In this document: positions 36,590 through 46,132 of the stretch, piece after piece
How the letters are laid out: each line of letters starts with the position of its first letter
How positions within the stretch are numbered: position 1 is the stretch's first letter
The notes under the pieces: generated by a model
The model's input: the letters and a program-made list of their open reading frames with translations, nothing else
The model's database searches: none
What the model was told of the DNA's origin: nothing
Source of the DNA: Haematospirillum sp. H1815
GTDB taxonomy: Bacteria > Pseudomonadota > Alphaproteobacteria > Rhodospirillales > Rhodospirillaceae
Direction of reading: 5' to 3'
Assembly (NCBI RefSeq): GCF_012102705.1
Contig: NZ_JAAVTA010000001.1
Coordinates: 186,001 to 250,000, forward strand
DNA: 64,000 bases
Made by a program: the position numbers and the translations under genes

Positions 36590-38158
36590 TCAGGCAGGCT
36601 TACGGTTCTGGAAGCGGCGTTCCATGTTGCTGCGCCCACCAAACCCGCGCTTCTGGCCGAACTCGCGGTCAGGGCCGCGCCGTTCACCGCCAGAGCGATC
36701 ATCTGCATGGAAGCTGCGTCCTTCACTCTGCCGGAATGATTTGCCGGCGCGGTGTCCGTCCTGTGCCTGCTGCCCTTCACGCGGCGGTCTTCTGCCGCCT
36801 TCTCCTTGCGTAGTCTCGTTTCGGCGTGACGAGAAATACTGCCCGTCATCCCGTGTGCGACCAGAGAAGGAGGCATTACGGTCATTGCGATCACGTCCGG
36901 GGCGTGTACGCTCACCGCCCGGTTTTCCAGGATGGCGCCCGCCGCCGCCCGGACGGCCACCGCCACCCCCGCGCTTGGGAGGGGCAACGTAGCGTCCGCT
37001 GGCATAAAGGCTGGCTATGTCTGTATTGTGGAATGCATGTTCCAGTTCCATCGGAACCTGCATCCGGATAGCTTTTTCGATAGACCGCAGATAAGCAATT
37101 TCCTCGTTGTCACAGAAGGAGAGAGCAATGCCGCCTGCGCCTGCACGGGCTGTGCGTCCGATCCGGTGTACATAGCTTTCCGGTTCGTTCGGCAGTTCAT
37201 AGTTGATGACGTGGGTGATTCCATCAACATCGATCCCGCGGGCTGCAATATCGGTTGCGACCAGCGCACGAACAATACCCTTGCGGAAGCCGTTCAGCGC
37301 TTTTTGGCGTGCACCTTGGGATTTGTCCCCATGCAGGGCATCGGCCCTGATGCCCTGTTCGCTCAGATGCTCGACAACCCGGTTGGCGCCGTGCTTGGTC
37401 CGCGTAAAGACAATGGCCCGGCTGACTTCATCGCTGTTGAGGAGGTCTGTAAGAAGATCGCGTTTGTCGCCGCGGTGCACGAACAGGACACGCTGTTCTA
37501 TTCTTTCTGCTGTCGTGGACTGTGGCGCCACTTCAACACGCACGCTCTCGCGCAGGTAATCCGTGGTCAGTTCCTCGACAGCCCGTGGCATTGTGGCCGA
37601 GAACAGCAGTGTTTGGCGATTGGGCGGCAGTCCCCGGAACAGGCGCTTGACGTCATGGATAAAGCCCATGTCAAGCATGCGGTCTGCTTCGTCCAGAACA
37701 ACAATTTCTGTTCCGTTCAGGCGAATTGTCCCCTGATTGACATGGTCAAGAAGGCGGCCGGGAGTTGCCACAAGAACATCAACGCCATTGTTCATGAATC
37801 GTACCTGGGGGCCCATGCCAACGCCGCCAAACACCACGGCCCGTTTCAGGCGCATGAAGCGGGAATAGGCTGCTAGGGAGTCCCCGATCTGCACAGCCAA
37901 TTCGCGCGTTGGGGTCAAGATCAGTGCCCGGGCTGTTCGCGGGGCAGGGCGCATGGGGCTGCAACCCAGGCGATGCAGGATAGGCAGGGTAAAGGCAGCG
38001 GTTTTTCCGGTTCCCGTTTGCGCGAGGCCGAGAACATCACGTCCCTCCAGGGCAGGAGGAATGGCTTTCCCCTGAATGGGAGTTGGTATGGAGTAGCCTT
38101 CTTCTTCCAGCGCTTTCAGCAGTCGCGGGTCAAGGCCAAGATCAGAAAATGGGGTCAT
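36590..38158 (-). CDS. rhlE: DEAD-box RNA helicase with RG-rich tail (RhlE-like)
   Basis: 522 residues. Q motif at the N-terminus (FSDLGLDPRLLKALEEEGY), motif I AQTGTGKT (46-53), PTRELAVQ (83-90), DEAD at 156-159, SAT at 187-189, and HRIGRTARAG in the second RecA domain. From about residue 390 to the end the chain is low-complexity, full of RG, RPGGGG and DR repeats, typical of RhlE helicases that act on rRNA and with RNase E. A structured terminator-ended element lies between this gene and its upstream neighbour (38231-38361). Confidence 0.93.
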   Translation of the reverse strand: MTPFSDLGLDPRLLKALEEEGYSIPTPIQGKAIPPALEGRDVLGLAQTGTGKTAAFTLPILHRLGCSPMRPAPRTARALILTPTRELAVQIGDSLAAYSRFMRLKRAVVFGGVGMGPQVRFMNNGVDVLVATPGRLLDHVNQGTIRLNGTEIVVLDEADRMLDMGFIHDVKRLFRGLPPNRQTLLFSATMPRAVEELTTDYLRESVRVEVAPQSTTAERIEQRVLFVHRGDKRDLLTDLLNSDEVSRAIVFTRTKHGANRVVEHLSEQGIRADALHGDKSQGARQKALNGFRKGIVRALVATDIAARGIDVDGITHVINYELPNEPESYVHRIGRTARAGAGGIALSFCDNEEIAYLRSIEKAIRMQVPMELEHAFHNTDIASLYASGRYVAPPKRGGGGGRPGGGGRHPGKPGGERTRPGRDRNDRNASFSGRTRDDGQYFSSRRNETTQGEGGRRPPREGQQAQDGHRAGKSFRQSEGRSFHADDRSGGERRGPDREFGQKRGFGGRSNMERRFQNRKPA

Positions 38159-38230
38159 GGTCGACGGAATTCTTTCAAAACAGGCCGCGCCCTGTCCGCA
38201 TGCTCATGGCAGAAGGGGGAATGGCCACAT

Positions 38231-38361
38231 AAAAAGGCGCCCCTGGGGCACGCAACCAGCGGGAGGAGAGGGAATTCAAGGCATATCGACGGCCGCCGCT
38301 CTGAAGCGGTATGCACATCTGCGCGCAATCGCAAAGAATTCCTTGGCAATCACTGCCAAGC
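38231..38361 (-). ncRNA. Candidate small RNA or rhlE leader attenuator
   Basis: Read on the minus strand: a possible promoter TTGCAA (38391-38396), 17 bases, TACACC (38368-38373); then hairpin 1, 7-bp perfect stem (38342-38348 with 38354-38360); hairpin 2, 5-bp perfect stem with TCAG loop (38296-38300 with 38305-38309); a single-stranded CCUCUCCUCCC (38261-38271) complementary to Shine-Dalgarno sequences; and a GC-rich hairpin (38237-38251) with five T (38231-38235). The plan of stem-loops, an exposed anti-Shine-Dalgarno stretch and an intrinsic terminator resembles known alphaproteobacterial trans-acting sRNAs. It could alternatively be a leader that ends rhlE transcription early. The promoter is weak. 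Confidence 0.4.
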
Positions 38362-38432
38362 CGCCGAGGTGTAGCAGGCTAACAAAGTTTTTGCAATCCT
38401 TGATACGGGCCAGGCCATTATTTCCGTGTATT

Positions 38433-38473
38433 AAGGCCCTTCCAGATCTCGAGGAGGCATCTGGAAGGGCCTT
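38433..38473 (-). terminator. 15-bp perfect hairpin after the indolepyruvate oxidoreductase gene
   Basis: Arms 38433-38447 and 38459-38473 are perfect complements around an 11-base loop. It begins 30 bases after the stop of the minus-strand gene; the following minus-strand bases are TTAATA, not a strong T tract. Confidence 0.7.
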
Positions 38474-38503
38474 CGAACATCCCTAGGGTGTTTCGTTATT
38501 GCC

Positions 38504-41500
38504 TTATCGCCCTTGATCTGTTTCCCGGATCTTCCAGATCAGGGATCGCCACTGTTCCCGTGCTTTTTCAATGCTTTTTTCCTTGATATGCCCAAACCCC
38601 CGTATTCGCTCCGGAACGGAGGCTATTTCCACGGCAAGCTGAAGGGCGTCAGGATGCAAGGAGGTACAGACTTCACAGATATGATGACGGTATTCAGAAA
38701 TCAGGGATCTTTCTGTCCGACGTTCCTTGGTGTAGCCAAAAGGATCAAGCCAGGACCCGCGCAGCATCTTCAGGCGGGCAAGGATGTTAAAAACAGCAAA
38801 AATCCATGGCCCGAATTCGTATTTGCGCGGCTTGCTATCCGGACGCTTCAGCCAAGCTAGGAGCGGAGGGGCCAAGTGAACGGATACTCTGGCACTATCT
38901 CCGAATGTCTGACGAATGCGTTTACGGAATGTGTGGTGCGTATAGAGCCTGGCAACCTCATACTCATCTTTGTAGCTCATGAGTTTTGCTAGGTTGCGGG
39001 CCGTAGCCAGTGTCAGATCCCTCTTATCTGAAATTTGCGCTTCCTTCTCCTCGACCTGCTTCACAAAATAACGATACTCTTCTGCCCATTGTTTATTTTG
39101 CCAGCCGGTCAGGTGTTGGGTTGCGTTGGCTATGACCGTATCCAGGTCATCTGTATCCTGTTGAGGTTCTCTTCCCCGGTTGGCCACGGACTGGACATAG
39201 TCTGGGTCAATGGCAGCCAGGCGACCCCACGCCAAGGCGCGGCGGTTGGCATCTATTGCAACGCCATTAAGCGCGATGGCCCGGTCCAGGGCTTCCAGGC
39301 TGACGGGGACAAGGCCCTTTTGGACGGCAAAGCCAAGCAGGAAAATATTGGCCATGATGCTGTCGCCCGTCAGGGCTGTCGCTAACTGGCCTGCGTTGAG
39401 CCGCTGCACATGCCCGGCCCCGACACAGGCCTCAAGTATGGACAGAAGCCGGTCGCCCTGTACGCTGAAATCCGGATCACGTGTGAAAGATCCGGTTTGG
39501 ATTTCCAAGGTATTGCAAATAACCTGACTGTACCCGGGACGCAGGGTTCCCAGAGAGTCCGGACTTGTCGCCACAACCATGTCACAGGCTAACAGGACAT
39601 CGGCTTGCTCCCTGTCTATACGTGCCTGATTCAGGGCATCGGGTATAGAGGCGATACGCACGTGGCTGAGAACGCTACCTCCCTTTTGCGCAAAGCCCAT
39701 AAAGTCCAGAACGCTGGCTCCCTTGCCTTCAAGGTGGGCTGCCATACACAGCAACGCCCCAATTGTCACAACGCCTGTTCCCCCGACGCCGGTGACCAGA
39801 ATTTCCCATGGTTTCTCAAGGACAGAGGGGCGGTGTGGTACCGGCAGGTTTGCAAGCCTTGCCGCCAGATCCGGTGCATCGTCCACGCCTCTGGGTTTGC
39901 GCAGTTCGGCGCCGCGGATACTGACAAAGCTGGGGCAGAATCCATCCACGCACAGAAAATCCTTGTTACAGGATGATTGGTCAATCTGCCTTTTGCGCCC
40001 AGCAGGGGTTTCTACAGGTTGCAGGGACAGGCAATTGGACTGTATGCCGCAGTCGCCACACCCCTCGCAGACAGCTTCGTTAATCATCAGTCGTCTTGGT
40101 GGATCGGCCAGAAGACCCCGTTTGCGCTTGCGTCGTTTTTCTGCCGCGCACATCTGATCATAGACCAGTACGCTCACGCCCTGTTGTGTTGCAAGCTCCC
40201 GCTGTACCTGATTGATATCGCGGCGATGATGGATGGTGACGCCTGGTGCAAAGTTCAGAGTGCGTGGATATTTATCCGGATCATCTGTGACAACCGCAAT
40301 GCGCCGTACGCCCTCAGCATGAACCAGTCGCGTGATCTGGTCAACGGTCAGATTGCCATCGTGAGGTTGCCCCCCGGTCATGGCAACAGCATCATTGAAC
40401 AGAATTTTGTAGGTCAGGGTTGTTCCTGCGGCAACAGCCTGTCTGAGGGCCAAGCTGCCGGAGTGAAAAAAGGTACCATCGCCAATATTCTGGAAGACAT
40501 GAGTACGCAGGCTGAACGGAGCTTGCCCCACCCAGTTCGCGCCTTCTCCTCCCATCTGGGTGAGGCCGCCGGTGTTCCGGTCCATCCAGCTGGCCATGAA
40601 GTGACAACCAATTCCGGCAAAGGCTTTTGCGCCTTCTGGGATCAGTGTCGAGGAGCTGTGTGGGCAGCCAGAACAAAAGTATGGAATTCGACGGATTTCG
40701 GACGGTGACTGGCCGGAGCCTGGCGGGGGAACGATTGTGGCAAGCTTGCTGTTCAGCTGTTCAAGAAGATCAGGAATGTGATGGCCAAGTCGTTGAACAA
40801 GGATCGGAGCAATCCGCGATGGCCTTAACTCACCCGATGAGGGGAGAAGGTTTTGCCCCGCACCATCGGTTTTTCCTGTGATCAGGGGAGCATCTCTGTG
40901 CCCGTACAGGATTGATTTAACCTGCTCTTCGACAAAGCTATGTTTTTCTTCAACAACAAAAATTTCACGCAGTCCATGCCCAAAGCGCCGTATTGATTCC
41001 GGCTCCAGAGGCCATGTCAGGCCTGGCCGCAGAATGCGAATGCCGCGCTGTTGAAGATCGTTCATTCCGAGCCCCAGGCGCATCATGGCTTCTTTGAGGT
41101 CCGTAAAGGCTTTGCCGGTTGCGATAATGCCAAACACGGCTTGGTCCTGATTACCAAGGTAGCGGTTTAGGGCAGGGTTGGCCCGTGCAAAGGCCAGAAC
41201 CGCTTCTTTTTTGGCAAACTGTCTTTCTTCCAGGCCGGGGCCTGGCATGTCGGGCCAGCGGTAGTGCAGTCCTCCGGGGGGAGCTATAAAATCATCCGGT
41301 CTGTAGACGTGCAGATGGTGTGGATTGATATCGATAGAACAGGCGCTTTCCACAGTCTCGGAAATGGCCTTGAAGCCAACCCAGGTCCCGCTGAAACGGG
41401 AGAGGGCCCATCCGTACAGGCCAAATTCCAGATAGTCCGCTATGTTGGCCGGGTGTAGGACCGGCACGTTCCATGAGGCAAATGCCTGCTCGGACTGAAA

Positions 41501-42016
41501 AGGCATGGATGAGCTGACAGCGCCGTGGTCATCTCCGACCACCAGAAGAACACCACCGTTTGGGGATGAGCCATATGCTGATCCTATCCTTATTGCATCG
41601 CCAGACCGGTCAAGGCCGGGGCCCTTGCCATACCACAGGGAAAAGACGCCCTTGACCCGACCTTCACCGCTGCTTTCAACCTGCTGCGTTCCGAGAATGG
41701 CGGTGGCTGCCAGTTCTTCGTTGACGGCAGGCTGGAAATGGATGTCTGAGGCCGAAAGAAGATTGCGGGCTTGCCAGAGTGCTTGGTCGTATCCACCCAG
41801 TGGGCTACCACGATACCCGGAGATAAAGCCTCCGGTTTGCAGGCCGGCTTGTAGGTCCCGTCTTTTTTGCATCAGGACCAATCGAACCAAGGCCTGGGTT
41901 CCGGTCAGCCACACGCGTCCTTCTGTGCGGTTATAGCGATCTTCAAGCGTGTATTCATGGTCAAGTCCGCCAGCGCAGACCTCGAGGCCGGGGTTATAGG
42001 TCATTTCATCCCTCAT
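38504..42016 (-). CDS. Indolepyruvate ferredoxin oxidoreductase, single-chain (IorA-IorB fusion type)
   Basis: 1170 residues in one chain. The N-terminal half is the TPP-dependent pyruvate-oxidoreductase-like part (GGFISGYRGSPLGGYD, FMASWMDRNTGGLTQMGGEG); a ferredoxin-like segment has CEGCGDCGIQSNCLSLQP and a further cysteine group SCNKDFLCVDGFCPSF; the C-terminal half carries the IorB-like gamma domain (VTGVGGTGVVTIGALLC). It would oxidise aryl-pyruvates to acyl-CoA with ferredoxin as acceptor in amino acid catabolism. Start may be ATG 42016 or ATG 42004, both with near-consensus sites. Confidence 0.92.
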   Translation of the reverse strand: MRDEMTYNPGLEVCAGGLDHEYTLEDRYNRTEGRVWLTGTQALVRLVLMQKRRDLQAGLQTGGFISGYRGSPLGGYDQALWQARNLLSASDIHFQPAVNEELAATAILGTQQVESSGEGRVKGVFSLWYGKGPGLDRSGDAIRIGSAYGSSPNGGVLLVVGDDHGAVSSSMPFQSEQAFASWNVPVLHPANIADYLEFGLYGWALSRFSGTWVGFKAISETVESACSIDINPHHLHVYRPDDFIAPPGGLHYRWPDMPGPGLEERQFAKKEAVLAFARANPALNRYLGNQDQAVFGIIATGKAFTDLKEAMMRLGLGMNDLQQRGIRILRPGLTWPLEPESIRRFGHGLREIFVVEEKHSFVEEQVKSILYGHRDAPLITGKTDGAGQNLLPSSGELRPSRIAPILVQRLGHHIPDLLEQLNSKLATIVPPPGSGQSPSEIRRIPYFCSGCPHSSSTLIPEGAKAFAGIGCHFMASWMDRNTGGLTQMGGEGANWVGQAPFSLRTHVFQNIGDGTFFHSGSLALRQAVAAGTTLTYKILFNDAVAMTGGQPHDGNLTVDQITRLVHAEGVRRIAVVTDDPDKYPRTLNFAPGVTIHHRRDINQVQRELATQQGVSVLVYDQMCAAEKRRKRKRGLLADPPRRLMINEAVCEGCGDCGIQSNCLSLQPVETPAGRKRQIDQSSCNKDFLCVDGFCPSFVSIRGAELRKPRGVDDAPDLAARLANLPVPHRPSVLEKPWEILVTGVGGTGVVTIGALLCMAAHLEGKGASVLDFMGFAQKGGSVLSHVRIASIPDALNQARIDREQADVLLACDMVVATSPDSLGTLRPGYSQVICNTLEIQTGSFTRDPDFSVQGDRLLSILEACVGAGHVQRLNAGQLATALTGDSIMANIFLLGFAVQKGLVPVSLEALDRAIALNGVAIDANRRALAWGRLAAIDPDYVQSVANRGREPQQDTDDLDTVIANATQHLTGWQNKQWAEEYRYFVKQVEEKEAQISDKRDLTLATARNLAKLMSYKDEYEVARLYTHHTFRKRIRQTFGDSARVSVHLAPPLLAWLKRPDSKPRKYEFGPWIFAVFNILARLKMLRGSWLDPFGYTKERRTERSLISEYRHHICEVCTSLHPDALQLAVEIASVPERIRGFGHIKEKSIEKAREQWRSLIWKIRETDQGR

Positions 42017-42055
42017 TTTATCGTCCCTGTAACGCCTGGAAATCCGTGCGTCCAA

Positions 42056-42430
42056 AGCCGAATAGTTTTTAATTGTATGCAGAAATCTATTCTATCTTGG
42101 GGCGAATAATCAACCTCTCCCCGTTTAGGCCGAATTTGTATCCGGCTATGTGCTTTTCTCTCTCATCAGAGATATGCCGGGCATAATGGTTCCCGATCTG
42201 CCTGCGTATGGGGATTCATGGTCCGACGTCCATCCCGGTTTGCAGGGAGTACTCTGACAGTTTTGTGTTGCTTCTGTTGTGAAACAGGAAAAGCTATTAG
42301 GAACAGTGATTTATAGTGTATTGAGTTTTTGGGGATTTAGACTACCATGCAGCCTCGCCTATTCGGTGCAGGGATGTTCGTTGGATCCTCTGGCGTGGGT
42401 GGGTGTTGCCTTGTTCAGGAATTCAGAAAT
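42056..42430. other. Gap of about 375 bases with no recognised gene
   Basis: It separates two divergently oriented genes and should hold both promoters. I see no strong ORF or tRNA and no consensus promoter. A short frame within it lacks a ribosome-binding site. Confidence 0.4.
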
Positions 42431-42859
42431 ATGAAAAAATCCCTGTGCGCTTTTGCCGTGTGTGTTGTTGTTTGTGCCCTTGGCTTTCCGGGCCTTGGTC
42501 TTGCCCGTAATACGGATGATTTAAGGGATGGCTCTGTGCCTGCTTCCTCTGTACAGATTGCGGCCTCTGGCAAGGATGGGGCAAAGGGGGCGCAGGTCCA
42601 GCGTGTGGCAACAAAAAAGCCACCGTCTCCCGCTGTATCTGGAGAGTGCGCTTGGATTGGCAAGAGAGTCTTGAGTCTTTTGTCCAGGGATGATGTGGAC
42701 CAAGCCAACCGCTTCATGAATTTTTATCGGTTGTTTGGTTGCAAGGAGAGCCATATTGGGCCATCTTTTCGTTGTGTGATTTCTGATGCATCTGCGGGAG
42801 CCCTGAATGCGGAAGATATGGCCGCCCGGGTTGATCGTTGCTGGAACAGCCCTCTTTAG
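42431..42859 (+). CDS. Secreted protein of unknown function
   Basis: 142 residues. MKKSLCAFAVCVVVCALGFP then GLGLA is a clear signal peptide; the mature part has a basic, unstructured region up to about residue 70, and then a cysteine-containing globular part (GECAWIGKRVL, FYRLFGCKES, FRCVISDAS, DRCWNSPL), with four cysteines that could form disulfides. ATG 42431; the frame opens from 42347. An intrinsic terminator lies downstream. I do not recognise the family. Confidence 0.7.
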   Translation: MKKSLCAFAVCVVVCALGFPGLGLARNTDDLRDGSVPASSVQIAASGKDGAKGAQVQRVATKKPPSPAVSGECAWIGKRVLSLLSRDDVDQANRFMNFYRLFGCKESHIGPSFRCVISDASAGALNAEDMAARVDRCWNSPL

Positions 42860-42923
42860 GCTTGATCTTTGCCCGGTCCGGCTATGCCGTACTGTGCTCT
42901 TTTAATGCTATTCGGCTTTCAGT

Positions 42924-42958
42924 GCCCCGGAACCTTCGTGCTGGTTTCGGGGCTTTTT
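42924..42958 (+). terminator. Terminator between the secreted protein gene and the glucan synthase gene
   Basis: 11-bp stem with one G-U pair (42924-42934 with 42943-42953) and TTTTT at 42954-42958. It starts 65 bases after the secreted-protein stop and ends 17 bases before the next start codon, so the glucan synthase promoter must overlap or lie upstream of it. Confidence 0.85.
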
Positions 42959-42975
42959 CAGGGTAAGGGACTTTG

Positions 42976-45636
42976 GTGCGCGTTTTCTTTGCTGTCCTAG
43001 TCGCAGCCTTCGTACACTTCCTTGTCTGGCAAGGGGCCAACATTACTGTTGTGCCTCCCGATATTGTTGGTGAGCAGGGATTTGACATGCCGATCAATTC
43101 CCTGTCTTTCAGCCCGTTCCATCCGGGGGATGATCCTGTTGAAGGAACATCTGTCAGCATAGACCGCATCAATCAGGATCTGGAACTGCTGTCCCATTAT
43201 ACGCGGAATGTACGCCTGTATTCGTCTCGTCTCGGGTTGGAGAATGTTCCCGAGATCGCACGGAATTATGCCATGTACGCTACAACAGCGGCGTGGTTGT
43301 CCGGTGATCTGGTTGAAGACCGGGCCGAGATAGAGCGTGCCATACGGCTCACCACGGGCAACTGGAATGTACGCTCGCTGTATATTGGCAACGAGGCCCT
43401 GCTGCGGGCTGAAATTACAATTGATGAGTTGATAGCCTATTTGCGGGAGACGCGAGGCCGTGTCAATGTTCCCGTTTCGACCGGGGAAACATGGGATGTG
43501 TGGCTGAAGTATCCGCAGCTTGTCCGTGAGGTTGACTTTATCGCAGCGCATTTGCTTCCATACTGGGAAGGGGTGCCTTGGGATCAGGCTGTCAAGGTTG
43601 CGTATGAGAGGCTGGATGCCCTGAGGCAGGCCTATCCTGGCAAGCGCATTATCGTTGCCGAATTTGGCTGGCCTAGCCAAGGCTACAACTTCAAAGCCGC
43701 CGATACGGGACGTCATGTTCAGGCTGAAGTTATTCGTGGCTTTATTCGTGAAGCACATCGGCGAGGCGTAGAATACAACATCATCGAAGCTTTTGATCAG
43801 CCTTGGAAAGTCAATGAAGGTTCAGTTGGGGCTTATTGGGGGATTTTTGATTCCGCACGGAACCTGAAATTTCCTCTGGAAGGGCGCTTTGAGGTCCGGT
43901 ATGACCGGGTTGCCGTAATTGCTCTGATCATCGGCGCATGCTTGACAATACTTGGCTTGCGTCGCCAAAGACCAACCCTTTTGCACGCTCTTATTTATGC
44001 GCTTGCCGCCAACGGATTTGCGGCTGGTATTGCTTTGGCCGGGGCCTATCCCTTTACGAACTATATGAACTTCGGAACGGGGATCATGTGGTTTATGGGG
44101 GTGCTCATGGTTATTCCCCTTGCCATCATGACATTGGCAAAAGTTAATGAGATTAGCGAGGTTTTGCTGGGTTTAAAGCCAAAACGGCTTGTTCGTGCAG
44201 GTCAGGTGCATGGCGATAATGCGTTTTGCCCCAAGGTTTCCATTCATGTGCCGGCTTATCGTGAAAATCCTGCTTTGCTGATGCATACTCTGACCACGTG
44301 TGCCGACCTTGATTATCCAGACTTTGAGGTTCTGGTAATCATGAACAATACGACTGAATCTACGTATTGGAGACCGGTAGCGGATCATTGTGCATGTTTG
44401 AATCGCCAATTTGGCCGTGAAATATTCAAGTTTATTTATTTGCCACGCGTCACTGGATACAAGGCCGGCGCCATGACCATGGCCTATTCCTTTACAGCAC
44501 CCGACGCTTCTATTATTGCGGTTATTGATGCCGATTATGCGGTTCACCCACATTGGCTGAGAGATCTTTGCCCCTGCTTCAAGGATCCTGGAATTGCCTT
44601 GGTACAGGCTCCCCAAGACCATAGAGATGCCAATGAGAGTCTCTTCAAGTCGATGATGAACTGGGAGTATGCTGGTTTTTTTGACATCGGCATGGTACAG
44701 CGCAATGAAGACAACGCTATCGTTGCGCATGGAACCATGTTGATGGTGCGGCGTACGGCCTTTGACGAGGTTGGGGGTTGGTCCACAGATACTATTGTTG
44801 AAGATACCGAGCTGGGTCTCCGTTTGTTTGAAGCCGGGTACGAAGCGGCATACACAAATCGGCGCTATGGTTGGGGAGTGCTGCCTGACACCTTTGATGC
44901 CTTCAAAAAACAGCGCCATCGCTGGGCTTATGGTGCTGTGCAGATCATCAAGAAGCATCGTCGGCATATGATGCCGAACTCCAAGACATTGACACCACAA
45001 CAGCGGCGGCAGTTCATAGCAGGGTGGATCTTTTGGCTTTCTGATGCGCTTGGCGTCATGGTGGCAATGCTGAATCTGGTCTGGGTTCCCATGATCGTTC
45101 TTGTCGGCATGGTTCTTCCCATGATGTCCTTGACAATTCCTATCCTGACCAGTTTTGCAATCAATATCCTCCACTGCTTTCTTCTTTACAGAAAGCGTGT
45201 AAGAGCCGCTGTGCCGGAAATTTTTGGAGCAGCGATCGCCGCTATGAGTTTGCAGCTTGTTGTCGGGCGTGCCGTGTATACAGGTCTGGTCAAGGACAAC
45301 CTGCCTTTTATTCGTACGGAAAAGGGGCGGAACAGCGATCGGGGACCTGCGCGGAGCCAGGCCCGGTTTCGTGACAGCCCGGTTTTTGGTGAAAGCATTC
45401 TTGGGTGCTCTCTGCTTGTTGCGGCATCTGTTCTTTTTATCATGAATCCGCTTGATATTATGGAGCAGGATGTTTTTGCCGCAACCGTTGCTGTTCAGGC
45501 CATTCCGTTCTTGTCGGCCATTATTATGCGGTGGATTGAAAAAAAGAGTGCGGGTGCCCAAATTCCGCCTGTGGTAGATGCTCAGAAACCTCCTGTTATT
45601 GCCATGAATGATGAACGAGAAGAGATGACGGTATAG
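42976..45636 (+). CDS. GH17-GT2 fusion: cyclic/branched beta-1,3-glucan synthase (NdvB-like)
   Basis: 886 residues. An N-terminal membrane helix is followed by a GH17 beta-1,3-glucanase/transglucosylase-type domain (about 30-300) with the acid/base in YIGNEAL (E140) and the nucleophile in VAEFGWPSQG (E229). After a helix group near 310-400 comes a family 2 processive glycosyltransferase (about 430-690) with DAD at 518-520, VEDTELG near 609 and QRHRW at 646-650, and C-terminal helices. The same plan is known in Pseudomonas NdvB and Bradyrhizobium glucan synthases. GTG 42976 follows AAGGGA. The product is probably a periplasmic or secreted beta-1,3-glucan; chemistry is inference. Confidence 0.9.
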   Translation: MRVFFAVLVAAFVHFLVWQGANITVVPPDIVGEQGFDMPINSLSFSPFHPGDDPVEGTSVSIDRINQDLELLSHYTRNVRLYSSRLGLENVPEIARNYAMYATTAAWLSGDLVEDRAEIERAIRLTTGNWNVRSLYIGNEALLRAEITIDELIAYLRETRGRVNVPVSTGETWDVWLKYPQLVREVDFIAAHLLPYWEGVPWDQAVKVAYERLDALRQAYPGKRIIVAEFGWPSQGYNFKAADTGRHVQAEVIRGFIREAHRRGVEYNIIEAFDQPWKVNEGSVGAYWGIFDSARNLKFPLEGRFEVRYDRVAVIALIIGACLTILGLRRQRPTLLHALIYALAANGFAAGIALAGAYPFTNYMNFGTGIMWFMGVLMVIPLAIMTLAKVNEISEVLLGLKPKRLVRAGQVHGDNAFCPKVSIHVPAYRENPALLMHTLTTCADLDYPDFEVLVIMNNTTESTYWRPVADHCACLNRQFGREIFKFIYLPRVTGYKAGAMTMAYSFTAPDASIIAVIDADYAVHPHWLRDLCPCFKDPGIALVQAPQDHRDANESLFKSMMNWEYAGFFDIGMVQRNEDNAIVAHGTMLMVRRTAFDEVGGWSTDTIVEDTELGLRLFEAGYEAAYTNRRYGWGVLPDTFDAFKKQRHRWAYGAVQIIKKHRRHMMPNSKTLTPQQRRQFIAGWIFWLSDALGVMVAMLNLVWVPMIVLVGMVLPMMSLTIPILTSFAINILHCFLLYRKRVRAAVPEIFGAAIAAMSLQLVVGRAVYTGLVKDNLPFIRTEKGRNSDRGPARSQARFRDSPVFGESILGCSLLVAASVLFIMNPLDIMEQDVFAATVAVQAIPFLSAIIMRWIEKKSAGAQIPPVVDAQKPPVIAMNDEREEMTV

Positions 45637-45735
45637 TCAGTGTTTTTCTGTGTAATCATTGTGTAATCTACTTGAGCATGTAAGCTTGATGTCGCTATCA
45701 TGGGAGTGGCCCGTTATGTGGCAGGTGGATCAGGG

Positions 45736-46119
45736 ATGACTTTCCCAACTTGGTCAGTTGTATGTCTTCTTGTCTGTTTGGTCGTGGCGGTGCCATTTGC
45801 AGCCGCTAAGCCGCCTGTCAACTGTGAGACGACAGAGTTGGAGGCAGAACTTGTTTCGTGCGCCAAGGATGAGCTCAAGCGAACAGAATCTGCCTTGGAG
45901 GGGATGATGCGGCGCGTTATGCGCACCGTGCCGGCTTCAATTCATGATGCCTTGCAGAATGCCCAGTCAGCTTGGAACCGATACCGCGAGGCTGAGTGCG
46001 CTTGGAATGCGCTGGATCCTGAAACCGGGAAAGCTGACGATTTGATGCGTCTGACGTGCTTGAATGACTTGGCTCTAACCCGGATTGACGAGCTGGATGC
46101 CTCTCTCGGTGGCAATTAG
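45736..46119 (+). CDS. LprI-like secreted protein (DUF1311)
   Basis: 127 residues with signal peptide (FPTWSVVCLLVCLVVAVPFAAA). The mature domain has the lysozyme-inhibitor LprI layout: CETTELEAELVSCAKDELKR, RTESALEGMMRRVM, AQSAWNRYREAECAW, and RLTCLNDLALTRIDEL, with conserved cysteines and W-YR-AEC motif. Such proteins inhibit lysozyme in mycobacteria; many proteobacterial homologues are untested. ATG 45736 follows AGGTGG; the frame opens from 45700. A GNAT gene converges with it. Confidence 0.85.
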   Translation: MTFPTWSVVCLLVCLVVAVPFAAAKPPVNCETTELEAELVSCAKDELKRTESALEGMMRRVMRTVPASIHDALQNAQSAWNRYREAECAWNALDPETGKADDLMRLTCLNDLALTRIDELDASLGGN

Positions 46120-46132
46120 GCTTCTTGCTCCG

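Noticed and set aside
36932-37876. 314-residue plus-strand ORF over rhlE
   Set aside because: Antisense shadow of the helicase gene; no recognisable motif.
44173-45561. 462-residue ORF antisense to the glucan synthase
   Set aside because: Composition is that of a reverse-frame shadow, with no domain and no ribosome-binding site; the plus strand has intact catalytic motifs.
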